Shown: piece by piece, positions 1-5,232 of the stretch
How the letters are laid out: the number at the start of each line of letters is the position of its first letter
Position numbering within the stretch: the stretch's first letter is position 1
Source of the DNA: Anaerolineae bacterium
GTDB taxonomy: Bacteria > Chloroflexota > Anaerolineae > B4-G1 > SLSP01
Assembly: GCA_016934645.1 (NCBI GenBank)
Contig: JAFGSL010000487.1
Span: 1-6,466, forward strand
Length of the DNA: 6,466 nucleotides
Direction: 5' to 3'
The notes under the pieces: generated by a model
Database searches by the model: none
What the model saw: only the letters and a program-made list of their open reading frames with translations
What the model was told of the DNA's origin: nothing
Made by a program: the position numbers and the translations under genes

Positions 1-95
1 CTACTGCACTTTGGCATATTGCGGGAGGAATGGCAAGGCAGCAGGTAGTCAATTGATGCTCTCTCCTGATTACCGGGTAGCTGTAGAAAATCGCC

Positions 96-932
96 ATGCA
101 AATTCACCACCTCAACTGTGGAACAATGTATGCGTTTGGGTTTCCCCGCGACGATAACAGCGGCGGATTCTTCAAGCGGGGAGGTGGTGTGATCCATTGT
201 TTGCTCGTTGACACCGGCGACGGGTTAGCACTGGTTGATACCGGCTGGGGAGTGCGTGATTGCATCGCTCCCTCGCCGGTCGTGCGGCATTTCGCAGGTT
301 TTGTCGGTTGTCCCCGTGACGTGAACGAGACAGCGATCAGGCAGGTCGAATCGCGAGGTTACGACCCAGCAGAGGTGAAACATATCTTTCTGACGCACCT
401 ACACCTGGATCACGCGGGCGGGTTGCCCGATTTTCCGGCGGCGACCGTCCATCTCCTCGCCGACGAACTGGAAGCCAGTCTTCACCCGCGGTCGCTGATG
501 GAGTGGTATACTTACCGACCGGAGCATCGTGCTCATAGCCCCCGATGGCAGACCCATCGCGTTCAAGGCGATCAGTGGTTTGGATTCGATTGCGCGCCAC
601 CAGTTCGGGTTGGAGAAACCGAGTTTGTCCTGCTCCCGCTCACCGGACATACGCGTGGGCATTGTGGAGTTGCCGTGCGAATGAATGACCAGTGGCTATT
701 GCACTGTGGGGATAGTTACGGATACTATCGTCAAGTAGACCCTGTGCAGCCCTATACGCACCCCAGCGGCCGGCTGATGGAGCTGCTAACAACGACGGGG
801 TTCAAGATGCCCAGACGTCACTGGGTTCGCATCAGGAAACTGCTGCAAACACATCGTGACAAGGTTCAGACATTCTGTGCGCACGACGCACGTGAGTTCG
901 AGTTGTGCCGTAAGGAGTGTTTGTGGAAATGA
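96..932 (+). CDS. MBL-fold metallo-hydrolase
   Basis: This is a 278-residue metallo-beta-lactamase-superfamily hydrolase, probably cytoplasmic because no signal peptide is visible. The dinuclear metal site looks complete: THLHLDH at residues 100-106 (H101, H103, D105, H106), GHTRGH at 184-189 (H185), GD at 205-206 (D206 as bridging Asp) and AHD at 262-264 (H263). The opening MQIHHLNCGTM and the later LVDTGWG strand are typical of lactonase-like or glyoxalase-II-like members that begin near this residue, which supports the ATG at 96. The upstream SD is weak. Substrate cannot be assigned; a lactone, ester or thioester is usual for this branch. The stop overlaps the reading frame of the truncated EEP gene, so the last few residues (about 270-278) may have been altered by the event that joined the two. 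Family call is secure, function is not. Confidence 0.93.
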   Translation: MQIHHLNCGTMYAFGFPRDDNSGGFFKRGGGVIHCLLVDTGDGLALVDTGWGVRDCIAPSPVVRHFAGFVGCPRDVNETAIRQVESRGYDPAEVKHIFLTHLHLDHAGGLPDFPAATVHLLADELEASLHPRSLMEWYTYRPEHRAHSPRWQTHRVQGDQWFGFDCAPPVRVGETEFVLLPLTGHTRGHCGVAVRMNDQWLLHCGDSYGYYRQVDPVQPYTHPSGRLMELLTTTGFKMPRRHWVRIRKLLQTHRDKVQTFCAHDAREFELCRKECLWK

Positions 933-960
933 GTGGTTTGATGAAAACTCGACAGAAAAA

Positions 961-1590
961 ATGGGTCAAGAAGTTGAAGAAGAAGCTATGCTGGCGCTCA
1001 CGGAACGTCTACAAACAGTTTATCCCTATTCACAGCTCGGCCCGGAGCGCAAATATGGGACTACGGCCATCTTCAGCCAACATCCACTTTTGATGGGAAA
1101 AGTGCTGGATTTGGAGAGTGAGCCGGCGGCGGTGTTGATCCAAGCACAGGTTGGGGAAACGGAAGTTACGTTTGTTTCGGCGCATCTTCTAGCCTATGGG
1201 CTGCAGTGGGTCAAGTGGTATGAGTGGCCGCAGGCAGTCAAAGAACGGACCCGGTTGCAGAATCGTCAAGCGCAGTTCTTGCTTGAAGCACTTCCCGGAG
1301 GCGGAGAGATAGTGTTGTTAGGGTGTGATTGTAACACGCACGAAACGTCTATGTCGTATCGGATATTGGCCAGCGGTTTGGCGAATGCGGCGCGTGTGTT
1401 GAGACAATCAAGCACTGTTCGGCTGCAAACGGCGCGACCCGATAGACGGTTACGGCGAGTGGATTACGTGTTCTATGGAGGCGCTGTCAGGTCCTTGGGA
1501 GCGTATCGCATCACGGATACAGGAGGCTCAGATCACCTGCCGGTGTTAGCACAATTTGAGATCATTGAGACCCCGGTACAAGAACCATAG
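961..1590 (+). CDS. Endonuclease/exonuclease/phosphatase (EEP) family protein, 5'-truncated, probably a pseudogene
   Basis: From the ATG at 961 this frame gives 209 residues of an EEP (DNase I-like) fold. Visible motifs are QEV at residues 3-5 (the metal-binding Glu of the usual LQE), VSAHL (H75), LLGCDCN (D123, N125; usually GDxN), RRVDYVF (D168) and GGSDHLPV (D191, H192). Family members normally carry 40 or more residues before LQE, including the TYN strand with a catalytic Asn, and this one does not. The frame is open back to an ATG at 856, but that stretch lies inside the MBL gene. EEP-like similarity seems to begin only around 925 (EWFDENS resembles the usual helix before LQE). No good SD precedes 961. 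The rest is free of stops and retains its active-site residues, so loss of the 5' end may be recent. Members act on DNA, RNA, phospholipids or phosphoesters; the target is unknown. Confidence 0.78.
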   Translation: MGQEVEEEAMLALTERLQTVYPYSQLGPERKYGTTAIFSQHPLLMGKVLDLESEPAAVLIQAQVGETEVTFVSAHLLAYGLQWVKWYEWPQAVKERTRLQNRQAQFLLEALPGGGEIVLLGCDCNTHETSMSYRILASGLANAARVLRQSSTVRLQTARPDRRLRRVDYVFYGGAVRSLGAYRITDTGGSDHLPVLAQFEIIETPVQEP

Positions 1591-1604
1591 AGACAGCCTC
1601 ACGC

Positions 1605-1634
1605 CACATGCACCTGATGTGTCGGAATTAATTC
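1605..1634. repeat. Short palindromes after the EEP gene
   Basis: Two small inverted repeats lie in the gap after the EEP stop: CACAT (1605-1609) with ATGTG (1617-1621), and the perfect palindrome GAATTAATTC (1625-1634). Neither has the GC-rich stem and T-tract of an intrinsic terminator. Their role is unknown and they may be chance. Confidence 0.3.
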
Positions 1635-1644
1635 GTCATAGGTC

Positions 1645-1692
1645 CTACTCCACCGCCACGCACGCCCCGCGCTTGTCGATACGGGTGACGAC
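1645..1692 (-). pseudogene. Orphan C-terminal tail of a second copy of the B12 mutase gene
   Basis: Read on the minus strand, this stretch encodes VVTRIDKRGACVAVE and a TAG stop. The last residues of the intact mutase gene (stop at 2327) are VVTRIDKRGACVAVK. Aligning 1644-1692 with 2326-2374 without gaps gives 41 of 49 identical bases. Six of the eight differences are silent third-position changes (in C, R, D, I, T and V codons), and the other two are both in the final E/K codon. CATA at 1637-1640 and at 2319-2322 keeps the same distance from the stop, so similarity may reach about 8 bases past the gene. Similarity ends abruptly at 1692, where a CA run begins. The silent pattern shows that both copies evolved as protein-coding sequence before this one was lost. 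It is either what remains of a tandem homologue or a displaced gene end left by an insertion. Confidence 0.8.
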
Positions 1693-1693
1693 G

Positions 1694-1706
1694 CACACAC
1701 ACACAC
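1694..1706 (+). repeat. CA dinucleotide run
   Basis: Six CA units plus a C lie exactly at the break point of the orphan mutase tail. Such a run is uncommon in bacterial DNA and may be a slippage or repair scar at the junction. Confidence 0.7.
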
Positions 1707-1731
1707 GCTGCATTTGCTGTTTTTCTTACTC

Positions 1732-1760
1732 TTGCGCTTATGTACATTTGTGCATATAAT
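1732..1760 (+). promoter_or_regulatory. Promoter of brnT-brnA
   Basis: A perfect TATAAT lies at 1755-1760. TTGCGC at 1732-1737, 17 bases upstream, is a partial -35 match (TTG only). A TG dinucleotide at 1751-1752 lies two bases before the -10, close to an extended -10. Transcription would start about 1767-1768, on or beside the brnT ATG, so the message should have essentially no 5' leader. Confidence 0.65.
1739..1756. promoter_or_regulatory. Candidate BrnA operator
   Basis: An imperfect inverted repeat, TATGTACA (1739-1746) and TGTGCATA (1749-1756), has a 2-base centre and one mismatched pair. It fills the promoter spacer and runs into the TATAAT. BrnA antitoxins are known to repress their own operon through a DNA-binding fold, so this is the natural operator candidate. 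The assignment is inference. Confidence 0.45.
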
Positions 1761-1764
1761 ATTC

Positions 1765-2049
1765 ATGATGAACTACCAATGGGATTACGATAAGGCACAA
1801 AGCAATCTACGCAAGCATAAGATTCGGTTTGCGGATGCCGTCTTCGTGTTTCAGGATGAGTCAGCCATCACGCTCGAAGATACTGAACATAGTGAAAACG
1901 AAGACCGATATATCACCATTGGAATGGATGCATTGGGACAAATACTGGTCGTTATTTTTACATGGCGCGGCAATACCATTCGTTTGATAAGCGCTCGAAA
2001 GGCCACAGCACGCGAGCGAAAAGCATATGAGGAAAACCATGACAGTTGA
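1765..2049 (+). CDS. brnT: BrnT family ribonuclease toxin of a type II toxin-antitoxin system
   Basis: This is a 94-residue (or 93 from the second ATG at 1768) BrnT toxin, a RelE-like ribonuclease that blocks translation when BrnA is degraded. The family layout is clear: YQWDYDKAQSNLRKHKIRF at the start, then FADAVFVFQDE, the DTEHSENEDRYITIG segment, a hydrophobic ILVVIFTWRGN strand and the RLISARKATARERKAYEE helix at the end. The usual length is about 90 residues. The frame is open upstream to an ATG at 1714, but those residues do not belong to the family and precede the promoter. The TATAAT five bases before 1765 favours leaderless translation from 1765 or 1768. The gene overlaps brnA by 11 bases, giving coupled translation. 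It is AT-richer than the flanking metabolic genes, consistent with horizontal arrival. Confidence 0.92.
   Translation: MMNYQWDYDKAQSNLRKHKIRFADAVFVFQDESAITLEDTEHSENEDRYITIGMDALGQILVVIFTWRGNTIRLISARKATARERKAYEENHDS
2029..2033 (+). promoter_or_regulatory. Ribosome binding site deciding the brnA start
   Basis: GAGGA at 2029-2033 lies five bases before the ATG at 2039. It therefore favours 2039 over the in-frame ATG at 2027, which is itself part of this site. The site lies inside the end of brnT. Confidence 0.6.
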
Positions 2050-2296
2050 ATACGATTTCAGCAAAGGCAAGCGCGGGGCAATTGATCCTATTGGCTCCGG
2101 CAAGACGCGCATTACTATCCGGCTCGATACCGATATAGTCGATTGGTTTCGTGATGAAGTCGATATGATGGGCGGCGGGAACTACCAGACACTCATCAAT
2201 CGCGCCTTGCGGGAATACATCCAAAGGCAGCAGGAACCTTTGGAAACGATATTGCGACGCGTCGTGCGAGAAGAATTACAAAGCGTAGCACGGTAG
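2039..2296 (+). CDS. brnA: BrnA family antitoxin
   Basis: This is an 85-residue BrnA antitoxin, the partner of BrnT, which it binds and neutralises. The diagnostic core is KTRITIRLDTDIVDWFRDEVDMMGGGNYQTLINRALREYIQRQ, split here as strand (RITIRLD), helix (DIVDWFRDEV) and helix (YQTLINRALREYI). This is a ribbon-helix-helix DNA-binding and dimerisation unit. A basic N-terminal leader and a C-terminal helix (LETILRRVVREEL) flank it. The toxin gene precedes the antitoxin gene, the normal brnTA order, and the 11-base overlap plus an internal SD suggests coupling. The BrnT-BrnA complex should repress the promoter at 1732-1760. The gene ends 30 bases before the convergent stop of the B12 mutase, and no terminator hairpin is visible between them. 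Confidence 0.92.
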   Translation: MTVEYDFSKGKRGAIDPIGSGKTRITIRLDTDIVDWFRDEVDMMGGGNYQTLINRALREYIQRQQEPLETILRRVVREELQSVAR

Positions 2297-2318
2297 CGGA
2301 ATATCGAAGCCAAAATGC

Positions 2319-2374
2319 CATAACCCCTATTTCACCGCCACACACGCCCCCCGCTTATCAATACGCGTGACCAC
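2319..2374. repeat. Direct repeat partner of 1637-1692 (3' end of the mutase gene)
   Basis: This is the intact-gene copy of the 56-bp imperfect direct repeat. With 1637-1692 it brackets the brnTA module. It covers the last 15 sense codons, the stop and 8 bases beyond. About 80 percent of bases match over the full length, rising to 41 of 49 within 2326-2374. Confidence 0.75.
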
Positions 2375-3922
2375 CGCCCCGCGCGCGAAGCGATTGTTCT
2401 TGAGATGCGGCGCATCGAGGATGCCGCTCGTCACCGCCCGTGCCAGCGTCGCCGGATCGGTCAGCGGATCATCAACGCCGGGTTCGGCTAACGTGCCGAT
2501 TTGCGCCAGCATTTCCCGCGCCTCGCGGATCAGCTCATCCTTACGTGCCTGCACTGCCGGGTCTGCCGTCATATCCGGCTGGCCGCGCAGCGCGTTGTCG
2601 ATGGCCCGCCGCGCCATCGTGCTCGCGGCGATGATGTCGTCGGCGGTGGCGGCGTGATGTGCCTCCGTGTGCCCCACGATGTGCACAATGTGCGGCTTCA
2701 GTGCCATCTGCACGTAGAGGCTCGCCGCCAGATGCGCGCGCGCCGCATCGTCGTTCAGCGGGTAGCTCAGCAGCCCCGTCCGCGTCTGCTTCCAGACGCG
2801 GAAATCCGGCCCAGCCAGCGGCGCGATCAGATCGAGGATCGCCAGCATCTTCGCCAGATCCATCGCATCCGAGAGGCCTGGCGGGCTGTTGAACATCAAC
2901 TGCGCGATGTAATCACGCACGCCGAACGCCTTTGCGTTATACGCCGAGAGGTATCCTGCAACGACCGAGACCACGTCCGGCGCGTCGCGCATGCCCCAAT
3001 GGTGTGGCTCGTTCAGTTCGACCGGGACCCCGCGCGCGCCATACCACGCCATCACCTGCTGGTGTTCGCGAATCGAGCCTTCCAAATCCCACGGGCCGCG
3101 CCCGTCCATCTGGTTGAACCAGAAGATGGGGATGGCGCACCAGGCGATGTTGATCGTCTCGACATACATCTCCGCCAGGCGGATGAAGTCGTCGGTGCCG
3201 GAATAGGTGCGCAGCAACGGGTAGTTGCCGCAGCGGCTGGCCTTGTAGAGCGCGCGGTAGTCCTCGGCGGAGCGCACGGGCACACCGCCAGCCCCCTTGC
3301 GCCGCACGTCCTGGCGCTCCGGGTGGAAGAAGTTCTCCTGCGCGTCCTGGTCGATGCCCAGGGAGATCACGTCCAGGGCGTGCGCCTCGGCGATGGCTGC
3401 AATCCCCTCCATCGTCGCCGTCATCGTCGGCAGACCGAAGTGGTGGCGCAGAATCGGGTACGGCGCTTTCCACGCGATGCGCTCCACCGTCGTCTGTGGG
3501 AAATCCGTGCGCGAATCTTCGCGCGCCGTCGCGTGCGCGTGGGTCTGCCCCTTGAGGTATGCCAGCACCGCATCCGGCGGCTCGCTGCCGTCGAAGACCT
3601 GCTCGAAGAAGCCGATGGCGCGCGCGCGTTCGGCAATGGGTGGCGTACCCCCGAAGGCGAAACGCACGCCCGCACTGCGCAGGTCGTCTGCCGCCTCTGC
3701 GAAGTTACCCAGCAGCCGCTCGCCGGTCTCCGGCGTCAGCCGGTACGAGACGCCGACGAGGTCCGCTTTTTCACGGCGTGCTGCTTCCAAAAATGCCTCC
3801 ACCGAAACCGCCGGGCCGAGGAAGACCGTCCGCCACCCCGCCGCCTCCGCCAGCCGCAGGAAATTCATCACCCCGGCAACGTGCACACACTCCCCCAACG
3901 CCCCCGCCACCACCGTCTTCAT
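2327..3922 (-). CDS. Cobalamin-dependent mutase-like protein: fused GlmS-like B12-binding domain and GlmE-like barrel
   Basis: This 531-residue protein has two parts. Residues 1-125 form a Rossmann-like B12-binding domain: GECVHVAG at 10-17 with the likely cobalt-ligand H14, VSYRL at 58-62, GGTPP at 91-95. A linker (126-165) leads to a barrel (about 166-531) that I align by eye with methylaspartate (glutamate) mutase epsilon chain: IDQDAQENFF (190-199), SGTDD (241-245), the REHQQVMAWYGARGVPVEL helix-strand (285-303), and a C-terminal TEAHHAATADD to VTRIDKRGACVAV segment. In classical glutamate mutase these are separate subunits. Known members catalyse adenosylcobalamin radical rearrangements. 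Here the DxHxxG Asp is Cys12, and the three arginines that bind glutamate appear absent, so the substrate is probably not glutamate. An AGAGGTGA SD at 3926-3933 supports the start. It likely shares a transcript with the dehydrogenase 96 bases upstream. An orphan tail of a homologue lies at 1645-1692. Confidence 0.8.
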   Translation of the reverse strand: MKTVVAGALGECVHVAGVMNFLRLAEAAGWRTVFLGPAVSVEAFLEAARREKADLVGVSYRLTPETGERLLGNFAEAADDLRSAGVRFAFGGTPPIAERARAIGFFEQVFDGSEPPDAVLAYLKGQTHAHATAREDSRTDFPQTTVERIAWKAPYPILRHHFGLPTMTATMEGIAAIAEAHALDVISLGIDQDAQENFFHPERQDVRRKGAGGVPVRSAEDYRALYKASRCGNYPLLRTYSGTDDFIRLAEMYVETINIAWCAIPIFWFNQMDGRGPWDLEGSIREHQQVMAWYGARGVPVELNEPHHWGMRDAPDVVSVVAGYLSAYNAKAFGVRDYIAQLMFNSPPGLSDAMDLAKMLAILDLIAPLAGPDFRVWKQTRTGLLSYPLNDDAARAHLAASLYVQMALKPHIVHIVGHTEAHHAATADDIIAASTMARRAIDNALRGQPDMTADPAVQARKDELIREAREMLAQIGTLAEPGVDDPLTDPATLARAVTSGILDAPHLKNNRFARGAVVTRIDKRGACVAVK

Positions 3923-3925
3923 CCT

Positions 3926-3933
3926 TCACCTCT
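3926..3933 (-). promoter_or_regulatory. Ribosome binding site of the B12 mutase gene
   Basis: On the minus strand AGAGGTGA precedes the ATG at 3922-3920 by three bases. It is a near-full anti-SD match and supports that start. Confidence 0.7.
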
Positions 3934-3935
3934 TC

Positions 3936-4018
3936 GTAATCGGTAATCAGGAACTAGGAATTGGGGATTGGGGAGTCGCCATTCGCCCATTCGCCGATTC
4001 TTCATTCGCTGATTCGCC
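3936..4018. repeat. Degenerate heptad (7-8 bp) tandem repeat filling the intergenic gap
   Basis: The whole gap between the dehydrogenase stop and the mutase SD can be cut into 7- or 8-base units. On the plus strand they run GTAATCG, GTAATCA, GGAACTA, GGAATTG, GGGATTG, GGGAGTC, GCCATTC, GCCCATTC, GCCGATTC, TTCATTC, GCTGATTC. Two exact ATTGGGG copies (3960-3973) and several ATTCGCC copies stand out. ATTGGGG is the complement of the CCCCAAT heptamer known from cyanobacterial short tandem repeats; the link is by resemblance only. The array touches the dehydrogenase stop codon. Confidence 0.7.
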
Positions 4019-5122
4019 CTACCGCTCCCCCGTCTCCACGTAACGATGCAACTCCGACACCGACATCCCCTTGATCCCCAGACGTTCCAACGTGCGCCCC
4101 CTGCGCCAGTAATCCGTCGCGTGGACGACGTTCGCCAGCTTCACAATCGAGTGAATGGTGTCCGTGTCAACGCCATATTGCAGGCCGATGAGCGCAATAG
4201 GCACCAGGCTGCACGGGATATCCTCGAAAATGTAGCGGTGCTGCATGCGGTTGGGTGCTTTGATGCCCCCATAGCCGGGGTTGGCGTGCATCGCCTCGTA
4301 GAGATCGTCGCCGAGTGCGCCGTAGGCGCGTTCGAGCCATTCCTCTGCCGTCTGCGCGCGAATCCCCAGTGCAGACGCGACGGTCACCCGCTCCCGGTCC
4401 AGCGCCGCCAGCACCCGCGATGTGGCGGGTGTGACCCCATCCATGTAGAATTGGAAATCGCCCTGCCGCGCCTCAATCCACCCGGCGTTGAGCAACGTCA
4501 ACGCGGGATGGAAAATCGCGCCCATATTGTTCAAACCGGTATAGAGCACGTTCTTGGCCGGGATGAATTGCGGGTAGACCGCCGAGAGCAAATCCAACGC
4601 CTCCTGGGTGCGCGTCGCCGGGAGCGCCGAAACCGGCACCGAGAATTTGGTGCGGAAGATACGAGCTTCCGCCGGACCGTTGCTGCGCGCCGCAAAGAGG
4701 AACGTCTCCGCCTCACAGATGATGGGATTACAGTTACACTCGCCTTCGATGAGCGCCTGTTTGAACTCCAGCGTGCCGCCAGTGCGTCCGGGATGCAACA
4801 CCACAATGTGATCGTCGCGCAGATAAGGCGCAGACTCCAGCGCGATGTCCCGGTGCCCCGAGGCCGGCACAACGACCATCACCAGCTTGGCCTCGGCCAA
4901 TGCCTCGCCCAAATCAGCCGTAACCGCGCGTAGTGGAGCAAAAACGACACGACCGTCCTCCAACTGCAATTCGATGCCCTTGCGCACATCCACAACCTCG
5001 ATTCTGTCGTAAGTGCGATTGTACAGTGTGACCGCAAATCCGCGCGAGGCCATCTCCGCGGCCATTGCCTTGCCGCCATGCCCTGCGCCGATGACCGTGA
5101 TCCGTAATGTGTCCTTGTTCAT
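4019..5122 (-). CDS. NAD(P)-binding opine/octopine dehydrogenase family protein
   Basis: This 367-residue protein resembles the NAD/NADP octopine/nopaline dehydrogenase family. The N-terminal Rossmann fold shows RITVIGAGHGGKAMA (GxGxxG at G12, G14, G17), a strand ending in LYNR (33-36) and VMVVVPASGHRDIA (81-94). The C-terminal helical domain has the NNMGAIFHPALTLLN segment (198-212), in which H205 matches the catalytic His and the asparagines match the family pattern. Opine dehydrogenases reductively join an amino acid and a 2-oxoacid, or run in reverse. Many bacterial relatives are uncharacterised and may act on other imine, amino or hydroxy substrates. The frame extends to an ATG at 5164, but 5122 is preferred because AAGGAGGA (5127-5134) stands four bases upstream. 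It is the first gene of a minus-strand pair with the B12 mutase and is divergent from the korA-like gene, suggesting one pathway. Confidence 0.86.
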   Translation of the reverse strand: MNKDTLRITVIGAGHGGKAMAAEMASRGFAVTLYNRTYDRIEVVDVRKGIELQLEDGRVVFAPLRAVTADLGEALAEAKLVMVVVPASGHRDIALESAPYLRDDHIVVLHPGRTGGTLEFKQALIEGECNCNPIICEAETFLFAARSNGPAEARIFRTKFSVPVSALPATRTQEALDLLSAVYPQFIPAKNVLYTGLNNMGAIFHPALTLLNAGWIEARQGDFQFYMDGVTPATSRVLAALDRERVTVASALGIRAQTAEEWLERAYGALGDDLYEAMHANPGYGGIKAPNRMQHRYIFEDIPCSLVPIALIGLQYGVDTDTIHSIVKLANVVHATDYWRRGRTLERLGIKGMSVSELHRYVETGER

Positions 5123-5126
5123 ATGT

Positions 5127-5134
5127 TCCTCCTT
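5127..5134 (-). promoter_or_regulatory. Ribosome binding site deciding the dehydrogenase start
   Basis: AAGGAGGA on the minus strand, four bases before the ATG at 5122-5120, is a near-perfect SD. It rules against the longer in-frame start at 5164, which has no comparable site. Confidence 0.85.
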
Positions 5135-5164
5135 AAGACAAATCGTTTGAACGTTTTTATCCAA

Positions 5165-5180
5165 CCGTGGCGAACCACAG
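5165..5180 (-). promoter_or_regulatory. UUCG-loop hairpin in the dehydrogenase leader
   Basis: In the minus-strand RNA, CUGUGG and CCACGG pair around a UUCG loop. The stem is 6 bp with one U-G pair and lies about 30 bases before the SD. It has no following U-tract, so it is a leader element, not a terminator. Confidence 0.45.
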
Positions 5181-5190
5181 GTGGCAATTG

Positions 5191-5232
5191 CTTTGGAAGC
5201 AGGCGCGTTGCACCTTCCAAGGGCGCAACGCG
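5191..5232 (-). promoter_or_regulatory. Two mutually exclusive hairpins, candidate RNA switch
   Basis: Hairpin A pairs 5191-5199 (CTTTGGAAG) with 5214-5222 (CTTCCAAGG): 9 bp with one wobble. Hairpin B pairs 5204-5211 (CGCGTTGC) with 5225-5232 (GCAACGCG): 8 perfect bp. The arms alternate A-B-A-B with joining stretches of only 4, 2 and 2 bases. They are too short for a pseudoknot with both full stems, so the hairpins should exclude each other. In the minus-strand transcript hairpin B completes first and hairpin A can then displace it. Nothing identifies a ligand. Confidence 0.5.

Noticed and set aside
1..56. Possible end of an upstream gene (frame ending in a TGA at 54-56)
   Set aside because: Only 17 codons with no recognisable sequence. 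All three frames are partly open here, so a partial gene cannot be supported.
856..960. Extending the EEP gene to the ATG at 856
   Set aside because: This part lies inside the MBL gene, has no EEP similarity before about 925 and no SD.
896..961. A programmed +1 frameshift joining MBL and EEP into one protein
   Set aside because: The frames would permit it near the MBL stop, but no clear slippery site is present and the EEP part lacks its N-terminal catalytic strand, so a deletion junction is simpler.
2297..2326. Bidirectional terminator between brnA and the mutase gene
   Set aside because: No stem-loop with a T-tract is visible in the 30-base convergent gap.
2501..3946. A 481-codon open frame on the plus strand
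   Set aside because: It runs antisense to the B12 mutase gene, its translation is Arg/His-rich low-complexity with no domain, and the minus-strand protein is clearly the real one. High GC creates such shadows.
4046..4933. A 295-codon open frame on the plus strand
   Set aside because: Antisense shadow of the dehydrogenase gene, Arg-rich, with no recognisable family.
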